64,000 nt of DNA from an uncultured Vicinamibacterales bacterium (GCA_958295905.1 OY282382.1:124001-188000), one strand, 5' to 3'. Shown: positions 52,469 to 62,440, counted from the first letter of the stretch. Translations and numbers: made by a program. The notes: generated from the letters alone by a model not told the origin.

Positions 52469-52816
52469 ATGGCCTCGGAACACACGATGACCCTCACCGA
52501 CGGCGATTTCGAACAGTCGGTGCTGCAATCGGACAAGCCGGTGCTGGTGGACTTCTGGGCGGAGTGGTGCGGCCCGTGCCGCATGATCGCCCCCGCGGTC
52601 GAGGCGCTGGCCGACGAGTACACGGGCCGCGTCGTCGTCGGCAAGTTGAACATCGACGACAACCCGGACACCCCGATGAAGTACGCCGTCCGTTCCATTC
52701 CCACGCTGTTGCTTTTCAAGGGCGGCGAGGTCGTGGAAGCGACGGTGGGCGTGGCCGGCAAGGATCAGTTGGCCGAGCTGCTCGACAAGCACGTCGCCCA
52801 GGAGTCTGCGCCGTAG
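52469..52816 (+). CDS. trxA: Thioredoxin
   Basis: A 115-aa cytoplasmic thioredoxin with the WCGPC active site (about residues 33-37), the cis-proline IPT at about 77 and the KGGEVV strand, of normal length. It reduces disulfides as part of the thioredoxin system. The ATG at 52469 has a GAGG upstream. The last four residues ESAP and the TAG are encoded by the first bases of a family I repeat (52804-52882), so the C-terminus is repeat-derived. Confidence 0.95.
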   Translation: MASEHTMTLTDGDFEQSVLQSDKPVLVDFWAEWCGPCRMIAPAVEALADEYTGRVVVGKLNIDDNPDTPMKYAVRSIPTLLLFKGGEVVEATVGVAGKDQLAELLDKHVAQESAP

Positions 52817-52882
52817 AACGTCGCGGACCACCGGCGGATTGGTTGGGCGGCAATCGGAGCCGCAGGCGACGATTTCCGGGCT
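52804..52882 (-). repeat. Family I repeat overlapping the trxA 3' end
   Basis: Reverse complement of the 83-bp unit at 33663-33993: it starts GGAGTCTGCGCCGTAG, where the TAG is the trxA stop, and runs through GGTTGGGCGGCAATCGG to GACGATTTCCGGG. Confidence 0.8.
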
Positions 52883-52952
52883 GCCGCCGCATCTGCGCGG
52901 AGGACGGATCGCGGGCCGGCCAAGGCTGGTCTCCGCTCTTCAGGATGTCGTC

Positions 52953-54101
52953 ATGGCACAGAGATCCATTCAGCGCCGCTTCGTTTCGACGACCCGAACC
53001 CTGGCTGCAATCACCCTGCTTGCCGTCACCGCGGGCGGCTGCACCATCGAGTTGAACCCGGGCACCGCCGCCGTCGCGCCGGTCGAGGCCCGGCCGGTCA
53101 GCCTGCTGCAACCCGGGCCGGCCCCCGAGCCCTATGCCGACCTCCGGCCGGACGAGCAGGCGATCGTCGAGCTCTTCGAGCACACCAGCCCGTCCGTCGT
53201 GTACATCAGCACCGTCACCCGCCGCCGGGACTTCTTCGGGCGCGGCGTCGAGAACGTGCCCCTGGGTACCGGAACCGGCTTCGTCTGGGACCGGGACGGC
53301 CATGTCGTCACCAACTTCCACGTCGTGCAGGGTTCGACGTCCATTCGGGTCGTCATGCACGACCAGACCAGCTACATGGCCGACTACGTCGGGGGCTCGG
53401 CCCGGCACGATCTGGCGGTGCTGCGCATCGACGCCCCCGCCGACTCCCTGCGTCAGGTCCGGCTGGGCGAGAGCGACCGTGTGCGCGTCGGGCAGAGCGT
53501 GTACGCGATCGGGAACCCGTTCGGGCTGAGCGCCACGCTGACCACCGGGATCATCTCGGCCCTCAATCGTCGGATCGAGGGTCTGACCGGCGACATCATC
53601 GAGGACGTCATCCAGATCGACGCGGCGATCAACCGGGGCAACTCCGGCGGCCCCCTGCTCGACAGCCGCGGGCGTTTGATCGGTATCAACAGCCAGATCG
53701 CGAGCCCCTCGGGCACCTCGGCCGGGGTCGGCTTCGCCATCCCCGTCAACACCGTGATACGGGTCGTGCCGCAGTTGATCGGTCATGGCGAGTACACCCC
53801 GGCCCGCCTCGGCATTACGACCAATATGCAGTTGAACCGGATCGTCACGGCGCGGCTCGGCGTGAACGGGGTTCTCGTCGCCGAGGTCGACCCGCGGTCC
53901 CCGGCGGCCCGGGCCGGCCTGCGCGGCACGGAACCGAACGCCAATCAGCTCGGCGACATCATCGTCCGCATCGCCGACGAGCCGGTGCAATCGCTGCGCG
54001 ACCTGCGCCTCGTGCTCGATCGGTACGAACCCGGCCACGAGGTCGAGGTGACCGTCTCCCGCGACGGGGACCTGCTCGACATCCTCGTCCCGCTGATTTA
54101 G
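52953..54101 (+). CDS. DegP/HtrA-type serine protease with one PDZ domain
   Basis: A 382-aa exported protease, possibly a lipoprotein (AVTAGGC about residue 31). The trypsin-like domain carries H in TNFHVVQ (about 126), D in ARHDLAVLR (about 156) and S in RGNSGGP (about 231). A PDZ domain covers about 290-380 (GVLVAEVDPRSPAARAGLRG, RIADEPVQSLRDLR). It degrades misfolded envelope proteins. The start ATG at 52953 gives a clear signal sequence; the frame is open to 52839 through the repeat. The TAG abuts a TIR-bounded AT-rich element. Confidence 0.93.
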   Translation: MAQRSIQRRFVSTTRTLAAITLLAVTAGGCTIELNPGTAAVAPVEARPVSLLQPGPAPEPYADLRPDEQAIVELFEHTSPSVVYISTVTRRRDFFGRGVENVPLGTGTGFVWDRDGHVVTNFHVVQGSTSIRVVMHDQTSYMADYVGGSARHDLAVLRIDAPADSLRQVRLGESDRVRVGQSVYAIGNPFGLSATLTTGIISALNRRIEGLTGDIIEDVIQIDAAINRGNSGGPLLDSRGRLIGINSQIASPSGTSAGVGFAIPVNTVIRVVPQLIGHGEYTPARLGITTNMQLNRIVTARLGVNGVLVAEVDPRSPAARAGLRGTEPNANQLGDIIVRIADEPVQSLRDLRLVLDRYEPGHEVEVTVSRDGDLLDILVPLI

Positions 54102-54102
54102 C

Positions 54103-54209
54103 AGTCTGCGCCGTGGAACGGTTTTGAGCCCGATTAGACTCTGTATATAGTAGCCGTAGACCTTCGACTCCACTATATGTGGGGGCTGATTTTTCCTGCG
54201 GCGCAGACT
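54103..54209. repeat. 107-bp AT-rich element with 11-bp perfect inverted ends
   Basis: AGTCTGCGCCG (54103-54113) and CGGCGCAGACT (54199-54209) are perfect complements and equal the ends of family I. The interior is unusually AT-rich and has its own inverted repeat ATATAGT...ACTATAT (about 54143-54177). It starts two bases after the DegP-type stop and ends before the SUMF1 gene. Confidence 0.7.
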
Positions 54210-54234
54210 TCCAGCGCGACTTTCCCCCGCCCGC

Positions 54235-54915
54235 ATGCCCGAGTTCGTCACCATCCCGCGAGGTTGGTTCCTGATGGGGAGCGACGAAGGCCAGCCGCCG
54301 GAGCGCCCCGTCCACCGGGTGTGGGTGGACGCGTTCCGGATGGCCGTCCATCCCGTGACGCGGGTCGAGTACGCCGGGTTTCTCGACGCCACCGGCCACG
54401 AGCCGCCGCGCGGGTGGGACAATCCCGTATTCGCGGGGGAAGACCTGCCGGTGGTCGGGGTGAGCTGGCACGACGCGGTCGCGTTCTGCGCCTGGCGCTC
54501 GCGCCGCGGCGCCGCGGTCCGGCTGCCGACGGAAGCGGAGTGGGAGCGGGCGGCCCGCGGCGGACCCGACGGCCAGCGGTATCCCTGGGGCGACGCCATT
54601 CCCGACTGGGTGCCGAACCGCGGGCGGGGCCCCCTCGACGGTCCGTGGGCGGTCACCCTGGGCACGCCCAACGGATTCGGGCTCTACGGCATCGGCGCCA
54701 ACATTCACGAGTGGTGCGCCGACTGGCATGCGCGCGACTTCTACGAGCGCGCGCCGGCCGTCAATCCGGCGGGCCCGGACGAGGGCCGGCGCCGCGCTTC
54801 CCGGGGCGGCGCGTGGCGTCACGCGCTGACCCTCAACCGAACCGCCGCGCGCAGCAGCCTCGACCCGTCGTTGCGCTACACCGACTACGGGTTCCGGCTC
54901 GCGGGCTGGCGCTGA
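54235..54915 (+). CDS. SUMF1/formylglycine-generating-enzyme-like domain protein
   Basis: A 226-aa single-domain protein of the SUMF1 (FGE-sulfatase) fold: FVTIPRGWFLMGSDEG start, HPVTRVEYAGFL, PVVGVSWHDAVAFCAW, LPTEAEWERAARGG and NIHEWCADW, ending in DYGFRLAGWR. The active-site cysteine pair of true formylglycine-generating enzymes is not present in the segment RASRGGAWRHALTLNRTAARSS, so it probably binds or modifies something else. No sulfatase is adjacent. The start is the ATG after the AT-rich element. Confidence 0.85.
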   Translation: MPEFVTIPRGWFLMGSDEGQPPERPVHRVWVDAFRMAVHPVTRVEYAGFLDATGHEPPRGWDNPVFAGEDLPVVGVSWHDAVAFCAWRSRRGAAVRLPTEAEWERAARGGPDGQRYPWGDAIPDWVPNRGRGPLDGPWAVTLGTPNGFGLYGIGANIHEWCADWHARDFYERAPAVNPAGPDEGRRRASRGGAWRHALTLNRTAARSSLDPSLRYTDYGFRLAGWR

Positions 54916-55128
54916 CGCCGCCCGCCGGGTGCGCCCGCGGCGGAACCTCGGTTGCGCCGGCAGCGGCAAGGGGCCGGCGGGCGGGGCGCGGCGCGGACTC
55001 CCTGCCGGGCCCAGACAACCGCCGAGCGGCGCCGCTCGGCGGAGCGACAGTCCACGCGGGACGCACCGCCGGCCGACGGCGGCGGGGCTCCCGCCACGGC
55101 TCCTCGGTGCCCGGTCCGGACGGAACCC

Positions 55129-57081
55129 ATGACGACTGAATCAACCATCGCCCCCTGCGGCTCGTGGGAGTCTCCGATCACCCCGGAGATGCTGACCGCG
55201 GGGGCATTGCGGTTCGAAGGTATCGCCGTCGACGGCGGCGATCTGTACTGGGTCGAGTCGCGTCCGGGGGAGGCCGGCCGGTGCGCGGCGATGCGGCGGG
55301 ACGCGGCCGGCGCGGTGTCGGAGGTCACGACGCCCGCGTTCAGCGCCCGGACCCGGGTTCACGAGTACGGGGGCGGGGCGCTCGCGGTGTCGAACGGCGT
55401 GGCGTACTTCTCGAACTTCTCCGACCAGCGCCTGTACCGCAGGCCGGTGGACGGGTCGGAGGGGCCGACGGCGATCACGCCGGAGATCGCGGTTCGGTAT
55501 GCCGATGCGACGGTGGACGACGCCCGGGGACGGATGATATGCGTGGCCGAGGACCATCGCCGCGCGGGAACCGAGGCGGAGAACCTGCTGGCGGCGGTGC
55601 CGACCGGCGGCGGCGAGCCGGCGCCCGTGCATCGGGGCTTCGACTTCTATGCGTCGCCGCGCCTCAGTCCCGACGGGCATCGGCTGGCGTGGGTCTGCTG
55701 GAACCACCCGAACCTGCCGTGGGACGCGACGGAGCTGTGGGTCGCCGACGTGGCCGCCGACGGGGCCCTGTCGGCGCCGCGCCGGATCGCCGGCGGCGCC
55801 GCCGGCGACGTGTCGGTGATCCAGCCGGCGTGGGGTCCGGACGGCACGCTGTACTGCGTCTCGGACGCCTCCGGCTGGTGGAACCTCCACCGCTGGAACG
55901 GCGGGCGGCTGGTTCCGGTGCTGCCGATGGAGGCCGAGTTCGGACTCCCTCCCTGGCTGTTCGGCATGTCCCGCTACGCGGTGCTGGACGCGGATCGCCT
56001 CGTCGCCCACTACGGCAACGCGGACGGGAGCCGGCTGGGCGTGATCGACGTCGCGGCGGAGCGGCTGCGCGGGATTGCCACGCCGTTCACGACATTCGGC
56101 TCCTTCGCGGCCGCCGCGCGGGGACGGCTGGTGTGCGTCGCCGCGGGCGCGGAGACGGGCGCCGCCCTCGTCGCGATCGACCCGGAGAGCGGCGGGTGCG
56201 AAACGCTGCGCCGGGGCGCGGAGCCGAAGCTCGACGGTTCGTACGTGTCGCCCGCCGAGTCCATCACCTTTCCGAGCGCGGGCGGACACACCGCGCACGC
56301 CTGCTACTACGCGCCGCGAAACCCCGCGTTCCGCGCCCCCGAGGGCGAGCGGCCGCCGCTGCTCACGTTCATCCACGGCGGTCCGACCGCCGGCGCCGAC
56401 CCCGGGTTCAGGCTCGCGATTCAGTACTGGACGACGCGCGGGTTCGCCGTCGTCGACGTGGACTACGGCGGGTCGACGGGGTACGGGACCGCCTACCGGC
56501 GCCTCCTGCGCGGCGCCTGGGGCATCGTCGATCGCGAGGACTGCGAGGCGGCGGCGGGTCATCTCGTCGCGCGCGGGGACGTCGATCCGACCCGCCTCGC
56601 GATTCGCGGCGGCTCCGCCGGCGGCTACACCACGCTGTGCGCGCTCGCGTTCGGCCGCGTGTTCACGGCGGGGGCGTCGCACTACGGCGTCTCCGACCCG
56701 GCCGCCCTGGCCCGGGACACCCACAAGTTCGAGTCGCGCTACCTCGACGCGCTCATCGGTCCCTGGCCCGAGCGCGCCGATCTGTACGAAGAGCGCTCGC
56801 CGATTCACGCCGCCGACCGCCTCTCGCGCCCCGTCATCTTCCTGCAAGGCCTCGAGGACGCCGTCGTGCCTCCCGACCAGACCGAGCGCATGGTCGACGC
56901 CCTGCGGAAGAAGGGAGTCCCGGTCGCCTGCCTGACGTTCGAGGGTGAGCAGCACGGATTCCGCCGGGCCGCGAGCATCGAGCGCGCGGCCGAGGCCGAG
57001 CTGTACTTCTACGGCCGCATCTTCGGCTTCAACCCGGCCGGAGAGGTCGAGCCGGTCGAGATCGAGAACCTCGATCCATGA
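55129..57081 (+). CDS. S9 family prolyl oligopeptidase-type peptidase
   Basis: A 650-aa cytoplasmic protein: an N-terminal seven-bladed propeller (about 20-390, with repeats such as [13 protein letters not shown]) and a C-terminal alpha/beta hydrolase. The nucleophile is in [11 protein letters not shown] (about 503), the aspartate in [11 protein letters not shown] and the histidine in GEQHGF (about 607). It cleaves short peptides, commonly acylaminoacyl or dipeptidyl types. The start at 55129 is preceded by CGGAAC without a strong ribosome site. Its stop overlaps the ATG of the nucleotidyltransferase gene (ATGA). Confidence 0.92.
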   Translation: MTTESTIAPCGSWESPITPEMLTAGALRFEGIAVDGGDLYWVESRPGEAGRCAAMRRDAAGAVSEVTTPAFSARTRVHEYGGGALAVSNGVAYFSNFSDQRLYRRPVDGSEGPTAITPEIAVRYADATVDDARGRMICVAEDHRRAGTEAENLLAAVPTGGGEPAPVHRGFDFYASPRLSPDGHRLAWVCWNHPNLPWDATELWVADVAADGALSAPRRIAGGAAGDVSVIQPAWGPDGTLYCVSDASGWWNLHRWNGGRLVPVLPMEAEFGLPPWLFGMSRYAVLDADRLVAHYGNADGSRLGVIDVAAERLRGIATPFTTFGSFAAAARGRLVCVAAGAETGAALVAIDPESGGCETLRRGAEPKLDGSYVSPAESITFPSAGGHTAHACYYAPRNPAFRAPEGERPPLLTFIHGGPTAGADPGFRLAIQYWTTRGFAVVDVDYGGSTGYGTAYRRLLRGAWGIVDREDCEAAAGHLVARGDVDPTRLAIRGGSAGGYTTLCALAFGRVFTAGASHYGVSDPAALARDTHKFESRYLDALIGPWPERADLYEERSPIHAADRLSRPVIFLQGLEDAVVPPDQTERMVDALRKKGVPVACLTFEGEQHGFRRAASIERAAEAELYFYGRIFGFNPAGEVEPVEIENLDP

Positions 57082-58439
57082 GCGGCGCCGAGCTCGCGGC
57101 GGCCGTCGCGAACCGGGTGGGCCGGGCCGGCGGACGGGCCCTGTACGTCGGCGGGTGGGTCCGCGACCGCCTGCTCGGCCGCGAGTCGAAGGACATCGAC
57201 CTCGAGGTGTACGGCATCGAGGCCGACCGGCTGCGCGAGCTGCTCGGAGAGATCGGCCCCGTCAACACCGTCGGCCAGAGCTTCACCGTCTACAAGCTGG
57301 GGGGAATCGACGTCTCGCTGCCCCGCGCCGAGTCGAAACGGGGCCGCGGCCATCGCGGATTCGTCGTCACCGGCGAACCCCGGATGCCCGTGGAGGAGGC
57401 GGCCCGGCGGCGCGACTTCACGGTCAACGCCATCGCCTGGGACCCGCGGCGCGACGAGTACATCGACCCCTTCGGGGGCCGGGACGACCTGGCGCGGCGA
57501 CGCCTTCGGGTGGTGGACCCCGCCACCTTCGCGGACGACAGCCTGCGGGTGCTGCGCGCCGTGCAGCTCGCGGCCCGCTTCGAGCTCACCCCCGACGACG
57601 CCACCCTGCGCCTCTGCCGCGGCATCGCCCTCGACGACCTCCCCGCCGAACGCATCCGGAGCGAAATCGAGAAGCTGCTGCTGCAGGCCCGGCGGCCGTC
57701 GCTCGGGTTCGGCCTCGCCCTGCGCCTCGGGGTGATCGCGCGGCTCTTTCCCGAGCTGGAGGCCCTCGTCGGCTGCGGGCAGGAGCCCGAGTGGCATCCG
57801 GAGGGCGACGTCTGGGTGCATACCCTCATGGTCGTCGACGAGGCCCGGAAGCGCATCGACGACCTCGGCCCTCCGCAGCAGATGACCCTGATGCTCGCCG
57901 CGGTCTGCCACGACCTCGGCAAGCCCGCCACCACCGAGCTCATCGACGGGCGCATCCGCTCGCGCGGCCACGAAGAGGCCGGCGTCCCCCCCACCCGCGC
58001 CCTCCTCGACCGCCTCGACGTCCACACCCTCGCCGGCTACGACGTCCGCCGGCAGGTGCTCGGTCTCGTCGCCCACCACCTGAAGCCCGGCCTGTGGCGC
58101 CGGGGCGCCAATCCCGTCCGCGACGGCGCGTTCCGCCGCCTGGCCAGAAAGGTGGACCTGGAGCTGCTGGCCCGACTGTCGGCGGCCGACTGCCTCGGCC
58201 GTACCGGAGACTTCGACTGCGCGGCCACGATGAACTGGTTCCTCGACCGCGCCCGCGCCCTCGGCGTCGAGCACGAAGGCCCCGCGCCGCTGTTGCTGGG
58301 GCGCCACCTGCTTCAACTCGGGCTGTCGCCGGGGCCACCGATCGGGCGGATTCTGAAGAGGGTCTACGAGCGGCAGCTCGACGGGGAGGTCAGGTCGCTG
58401 GAAGAAGCGCTGGAGGCCGCGCGGGCGCTTCTTGAATGA
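57078..58439 (+). CDS. CCA-adding/poly(A) polymerase family nucleotidyltransferase with HD domain
   Basis: A 453-aa class II nucleotidyltransferase: the head motif [22 protein letters not shown] (residues 25-46), [13 protein letters not shown], the [15 protein letters not shown] neck, and a C-terminal HD region with [10 protein letters not shown] (about 276) and HHLKPG. It is either a tRNA CCA-adding enzyme or a poly(A) polymerase; sequence alone does not separate them. The ATG overlaps the S9 peptidase stop by 4 bases, so translation is coupled, although the functions seem unrelated. Confidence 0.9.
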   Translation: MSGAELAAAVANRVGRAGGRALYVGGWVRDRLLGRESKDIDLEVYGIEADRLRELLGEIGPVNTVGQSFTVYKLGGIDVSLPRAESKRGRGHRGFVVTGEPRMPVEEAARRRDFTVNAIAWDPRRDEYIDPFGGRDDLARRRLRVVDPATFADDSLRVLRAVQLAARFELTPDDATLRLCRGIALDDLPAERIRSEIEKLLLQARRPSLGFGLALRLGVIARLFPELEALVGCGQEPEWHPEGDVWVHTLMVVDEARKRIDDLGPPQQMTLMLAAVCHDLGKPATTELIDGRIRSRGHEEAGVPPTRALLDRLDVHTLAGYDVRRQVLGLVAHHLKPGLWRRGANPVRDGAFRRLARKVDLELLARLSAADCLGRTGDFDCAATMNWFLDRARALGVEHEGPAPLLLGRHLLQLGLSPGPPIGRILKRVYERQLDGEVRSLEEALEAARALLE

Positions 58440-58595
58440 CACGCCCGGCACGGCCTTCCGAGCGGCTCCGCGAAGGAACTGCCGCACCCCCACGCCTCTG
58501 TCGTCAGACCGCCGTTGCGGGTGGCTCACGACGACCGGCTCCGAACCAGGATCGTCACCCCGCCGCGGGAAGCCGGGTTGTGGGCCACGCGGACA

Positions 58596-58765
58596 GGAGC
58601 ATCCTACGCTGACGGCGCGTGACGGCTCGCCCCCGTCTCGAGGGGATCGCCACCGTCTCGCCGACCGGCCGGTGCCGCGTGAACCCACGATTCCGCACGT
58701 CCGGAGCCCCAGGACCCGCCACGATGCCGCCTGCGCACGGCGGTGGCGGGGCGTGGGATGGTCCT
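58596..58765 (-). repeat. Family II repeat, copy C
   Basis: A 170-bp copy in reverse orientation, ends CATCCTACGCTGAC and GCGTGGGATGGTCCTG. It lies 157 bases after the nucleotidyltransferase stop. Confidence 0.75.
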
Positions 58766-58866
58766 GGCCACGCAGAAGACGCGGAAGACACAGCCCCTGA
58801 GATTGGGGCATACTTTACGACCGTGGAGTGAACGCAGTTCGACGACACGCAGTTCGGGCGCGATGC

Positions 58867-59005
58867 ATGCCGCTCGAATGCGGCGGGGACTGCCGCCGCC
58901 GGCCGCCATGACCGGTGGTGCCGCGTTGTCAGCCGGCCTGCGCCCGACTACTTGTCGCCGCAGGCCGCCGTGACCGGCGACGCCGCGTTTGTCAGCCGGA
59001 TGCTC
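58867..59005. repeat. Family VI fragment and an imperfect 64-67 bp tandem repeat
   Basis: Bases 58867-58905 match family VI (CCGCTCGAATGCGGCGGGGACT). From 58899 on, a segment with CCGCCATGACCGG...GTTGTCAGCCGG is repeated at 58966-59003. The remaining spacer to 59119 has no recognised feature. Confidence 0.5.
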
Positions 59006-59119
59006 TTGGCTCCAGCGGTGCCTTTGCAGACCATTTACCTTGCGGTCCGTACCGTTCGTCCGCGCCGCACGCGCCCGATTTCCCGTGAACGGGATCGGGC
59101 CTGCGGGAAGGTACCGATC

Positions 59120-61867
59120 ATGAGACGTACGTGCGCTCTCCGGCCCGACGCCCCCGCCCCCCGCCACCGACACGCGGTCGTCCTCCGATTGCTCGCCGGC
59201 CTCCTGGTTCCCGGGCTCGCGGGCCCGCCGGCCGCCGCGGCCCAGACGGCGCTGCTCACCGGGCGGGTCAGCGACGCGCAGGGCGCGGCCCTGCGCGGGG
59301 TGGTGGTCACCGCCGCCTCGCCGTCGCTGCCGGCGCCGGCCACCGCCGTCAGCGACGACGCCGGCGAATATGCCCTGGCGCTGGCGCCGGGCGCCTACAC
59401 CGTGACCTTCGCGCTGGACGGGTTCGAGCCGCAGCGGCGCGGCGGCCTGCGCCTGACGGCGGGGAGCCCGCGGGTTCTCGACGTGACGCTGACCCTCGGC
59501 GTGATCGCGGAGCAGGTCGACGTGGTGGCGGTCACCCCCCTCCCCGGCTCCGGGATCAGCCGGGATCGCGTGGCCGCGGCGGTCTCGGTGATCGACGGGG
59601 GCGATCTCGCGGCGCGCGGGGCGGCCTCGATGGCCGACGCCCTGAACGAGCGTCTGGGCTCGGTCACCCTCGAGGGCACGACCACGAATCCCTTTCAGCC
59701 GACGCTCCGCTTCCGCGGCTTCAGCGCCTCGCCGTTGCTCGGCCTGCCCCAGGGCATCGCCGTCTACCAGAACGGCGTCCGCATCAACGAGCCGTTCGGC
59801 GACACCGTGCAGTTCGACCTGTTCCCGCAGTTCGCCGTCGATCGGGTGCAGCTCAGCGCCGGCGCCGACCCCACCTACGGGTTGAACGCCCTCGGGGGGG
59901 CGCTCGCCCTCCAGCTCAAGAACGGGTTCGATCACACCGGATTCCGCGGCGAGGTCTCCGGGGGCTCGTTCGGGCGCTACGCCGCCGCCGCCGAGTACGG
60001 CGCCAACCGCGGAGCGTGGGCGTTCTACACCGGGGCGACGCACTTCTCGGAAACGGGGTGGCGCGTCGCCTCGCCGTCCGAGGTCACGCAGGCCTTCGCC
60101 GACGTCGGCTACCGGGACGCATCGGTGGATGCGGGCATCAGCTTCACCTACGCCGACACCCGCCTGAACGGGAACGCGCCCGCGCCGGTGGAGCTGCTCG
60201 AAGCGGACCGCTCGGCGGTCTTCACCTTCCCCGACACCACCGAAAATCGGCTCGCGTTCGTGCAGGGCCGGGCCAACGTCGCGGCCTCCGACACGTGGTC
60301 GGTGCAGGTGACCGGCTACTACCGCGACCTCGACCGCCGCACCCTGAACGGCGACGAAGCGGAGTTCGGCGTCTGCGACGACGGCGCGCTGCCGGACGGC
60401 GCCCCGGACCGGACGCTGTGTTTCGGGGCTGACGAGGACGACGATGACGGCGACGCGCACGACGGAGACGCCGTCCCGGACGACGACGGGGATGACGACG
60501 GCGGCGACGGGGATGACGACGGCGGCGGGGCGGCCTCGCCCCTGGTCGACGTGCTGTCCGGACGCTACATCACCCTGCTGGACGCGGCGGGCGACGCCGC
60601 CTACAACCGAAGCGCGACGCTGGCCCAGGGATACGGCGCCACCGTGCAGGCGACGGCGAACACTGCGGCCGGCGGCCGCGGCAACGTGTTGGTGCTGGGC
60701 GCGTCCGCCGATCTCGCCGACGTCGACTTCACCACGACCAGCGAGGTGGGAACGCTGACCGCCGAGCGGGGCGTCGCCGGATCGGGGCTCCTGGCGAGTC
60801 TCCACGGCCTCGGCGGCGACGACCTGTTCAACACCGCCATCGACACCGCGAACCGGGCCCTGGGCCTGTACGCCAGCAACACGCTGTCGGTGACGGACCG
60901 CGTCCATCTGACCGTCTCCGGACGCTACAACCGGGCGCGCATCGACATCGGGGATCGACTCGGCACGTCGCTCGACGGCACGCATGCGTTCGCACGCTTC
61001 AACCCCGCGGCCGGCATCGTCTATCAGACGGGCGGCGGCACCTCGATCTTCGCGCGGTACTCCGAGTCGAACCGCGCCCCGACGGCGGCCGAGCTGAGCT
61101 GCGCCGACCCCGCCGAGCCGTGCCGCGTGCCGAACGCCTTCGTCTCCGACCCCCCCCTGGAACAGGTCGTCGCGCGCTCCGTCGAGGCGGGGCTCCGGGG
61201 TCGATGGACCGTCGGCTCCGGTGGCGGCGGGTGGTCGGTGTCCGTGTATCGGACCGGGATCAACGACGACATCCTGTTCATCGCCTCCCCCGAACTCATC
61301 GGGACCGGGTACTTCCAGAACGCCGGCAACACCGCGCGGGCCGGACTCGACGTCGAGCTCGACGGCGGCCGGGCCGGGACCGGCTGGTACGTCGGATACG
61401 GGCTGGTGGACGCGACCTTCCAGTCACCGCTGCAGCTTCCGGGCAACGATGAGGTCAACGACGCCGCCTCGGAGGCGGGCGCGATCGCCGTCGAGCCGGG
61501 CGACCGGCTGCCCGGCATCCCGCGCCACAGCCTGAAGGCGGGCATCCGGCAGGCGATCACCGACGCGTGGGACGCCGCCATCGAAACGGTCGTCGCGTCG
61601 GACCGGGTGTTCGTCGGCGACGAGGGCAACGATCAGGCGCGGCTGGACGGCTACGGGGTGGTGAACCTGCGTTCGTCGTACCGCCTCGATCAGGGCGTCG
61701 AACTGTTCGCGCGGGTGGATAACCTGCTCGACGCGCGGTACGGGACGGCCGGGGTGCTGGCCGAGCTCGAGGTGTATCTGCACGAGGCGCCCGACGCCGG
61801 CGATCCGCGGTTCATCGGACCCGGCCCGCCGCGCAGCGCGTTCGCGGGCGTCCGCGTGCGGTTCTGA
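59120..61867 (+). CDS. TonB-dependent receptor with an acidic Asp-rich insertion
   Basis: A 915-aa outer-membrane receptor: signal peptide (about residues 1-47), CarboxypepD_reg-like domain (about 50-130, GVVVTAASPSLPAPATAVSDD), plug (about 155-280, TLRFRGFSASPLLGLPQGIAVYQNGVRINEPFGD) and beta-barrel ending in a terminal phenylalanine (SAFAGVRVRF). Residues about 440-475 are a run of D and G residues (DEDDDDGD, DDDGDDDGGDGDDDGGG) in a predicted extracellular loop, reminiscent of calcium-binding linkers. The ATG at 59120 has GGGAAGG upstream. Substrate unknown; no neighbouring TonB system. Confidence 0.9.
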   Translation: MRRTCALRPDAPAPRHRHAVVLRLLAGLLVPGLAGPPAAAAQTALLTGRVSDAQGAALRGVVVTAASPSLPAPATAVSDDAGEYALALAPGAYTVTFALDGFEPQRRGGLRLTAGSPRVLDVTLTLGVIAEQVDVVAVTPLPGSGISRDRVAAAVSVIDGGDLAARGAASMADALNERLGSVTLEGTTTNPFQPTLRFRGFSASPLLGLPQGIAVYQNGVRINEPFGDTVQFDLFPQFAVDRVQLSAGADPTYGLNALGGALALQLKNGFDHTGFRGEVSGGSFGRYAAAAEYGANRGAWAFYTGATHFSETGWRVASPSEVTQAFADVGYRDASVDAGISFTYADTRLNGNAPAPVELLEADRSAVFTFPDTTENRLAFVQGRANVAASDTWSVQVTGYYRDLDRRTLNGDEAEFGVCDDGALPDGAPDRTLCFGADEDDDDGDAHDGDAVPDDDGDDDGGDGDDDGGGAASPLVDVLSGRYITLLDAAGDAAYNRSATLAQGYGATVQATANTAAGGRGNVLVLGASADLADVDFTTTSEVGTLTAERGVAGSGLLASLHGLGGDDLFNTAIDTANRALGLYASNTLSVTDRVHLTVSGRYNRARIDIGDRLGTSLDGTHAFARFNPAAGIVYQTGGGTSIFARYSESNRAPTAAELSCADPAEPCRVPNAFVSDPPLEQVVARSVEAGLRGRWTVGSGGGGWSVSVYRTGINDDILFIASPELIGTGYFQNAGNTARAGLDVELDGGRAGTGWYVGYGLVDATFQSPLQLPGNDEVNDAASEAGAIAVEPGDRLPGIPRHSLKAGIRQAITDAWDAAIETVVASDRVFVGDEGNDQARLDGYGVVNLRSSYRLDQGVELFARVDNLLDARYGTAGVLAELEVYLHEAPDAGDPRFIGPGPPRSAFAGVRVRF

Positions 61868-61988
61868 GCCGGACGGCCGCGAACGCGCCCGCCACGGGAA
61901 TCCCGCGGGTGAAACCGCGGTCCCGACGCGGGTGCGCCCAGGCGCGCCTCGGACCGACGAGCATGCGGATCTGCGCAAGGGTTGGACC

Positions 61989-62150
61989 CAGTGGCCCCCG
62001 GCGACGACCGATCGCGAAACGGACCGCGAGCGAATCCGACTCGACGGCGTTCACCGGCCAGCGCATCACGCCGACGTTCAGCGCAGTGGCCCCGGCGACG
62101 ACCGATCGCGAAACGGACCGCGAGCGAATCCGACTCGACGGCAAAAGCCC
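61989..62150. repeat. 60-bp direct repeat with 95-bp offset
   Basis: CAGTGGCCCCCGGCGACG to GACTCGACGGC (61989-62049) recurs at 62084-62143 with one base gap; the unit is also rich in CGATCGCGAAACGGACCGCG. It lies between convergent genes. Confidence 0.75.
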
Positions 62151-62169
62151 CGCCGCTCAACCGCCATCA

Positions 62170-62340
62170 GGACCATTCCACGCTCCGCCACCGCCGTGCG
62201 CAGGCAGAATCGTGGTGGGTCCTGGGGCTCCGGACGTGCGGAATCGCAGGTCTCACGCGGCGCCGGCCGGTCGGCAAGACAGTGGCGACCCCTCGAATCG
62301 GGGGCGGGCCGTCACGCGCCGTCAGCGTGGGATGCCCCTG
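62170..62340 (+). repeat. Family II repeat, copy D
   Basis: Plus-orientation copy of the 170-bp family, ends CCATTCCACGCTCC and AGCGTGGGATG, in the convergent gap between the TonB receptor and the threonine dehydratase. Confidence 0.75.
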
Positions 62341-62344
62341 CGAC

Positions 62345-62440
62345 CGCCCTCCTCACGCCTGGTCAGGCACGGGCGTTCTGGGCCCGCGGGCGCCCTCGCC
62401 GCTCCCGGCGCCGCGCGGGGTCCACCACGGGCCGTCAAGG
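62345..62440 (+). repeat. Family III repeat overlapping the dehydratase stop
   Basis: A copy of the 12.3-kb and 51.9-kb repeat (ACGCCTGGTCAGGCACGGGCG, CCGCTCCCGGCGC, CCACCACGGGC). Its edge contains the stop codon of the dehydratase gene (62435-62437). Confidence 0.7.

Noticed and set aside
54235-54915. Calling the SUMF1 protein a sulfatase-activating enzyme
   Set aside because: The catalytic cysteines are missing and no sulfatase gene is near.
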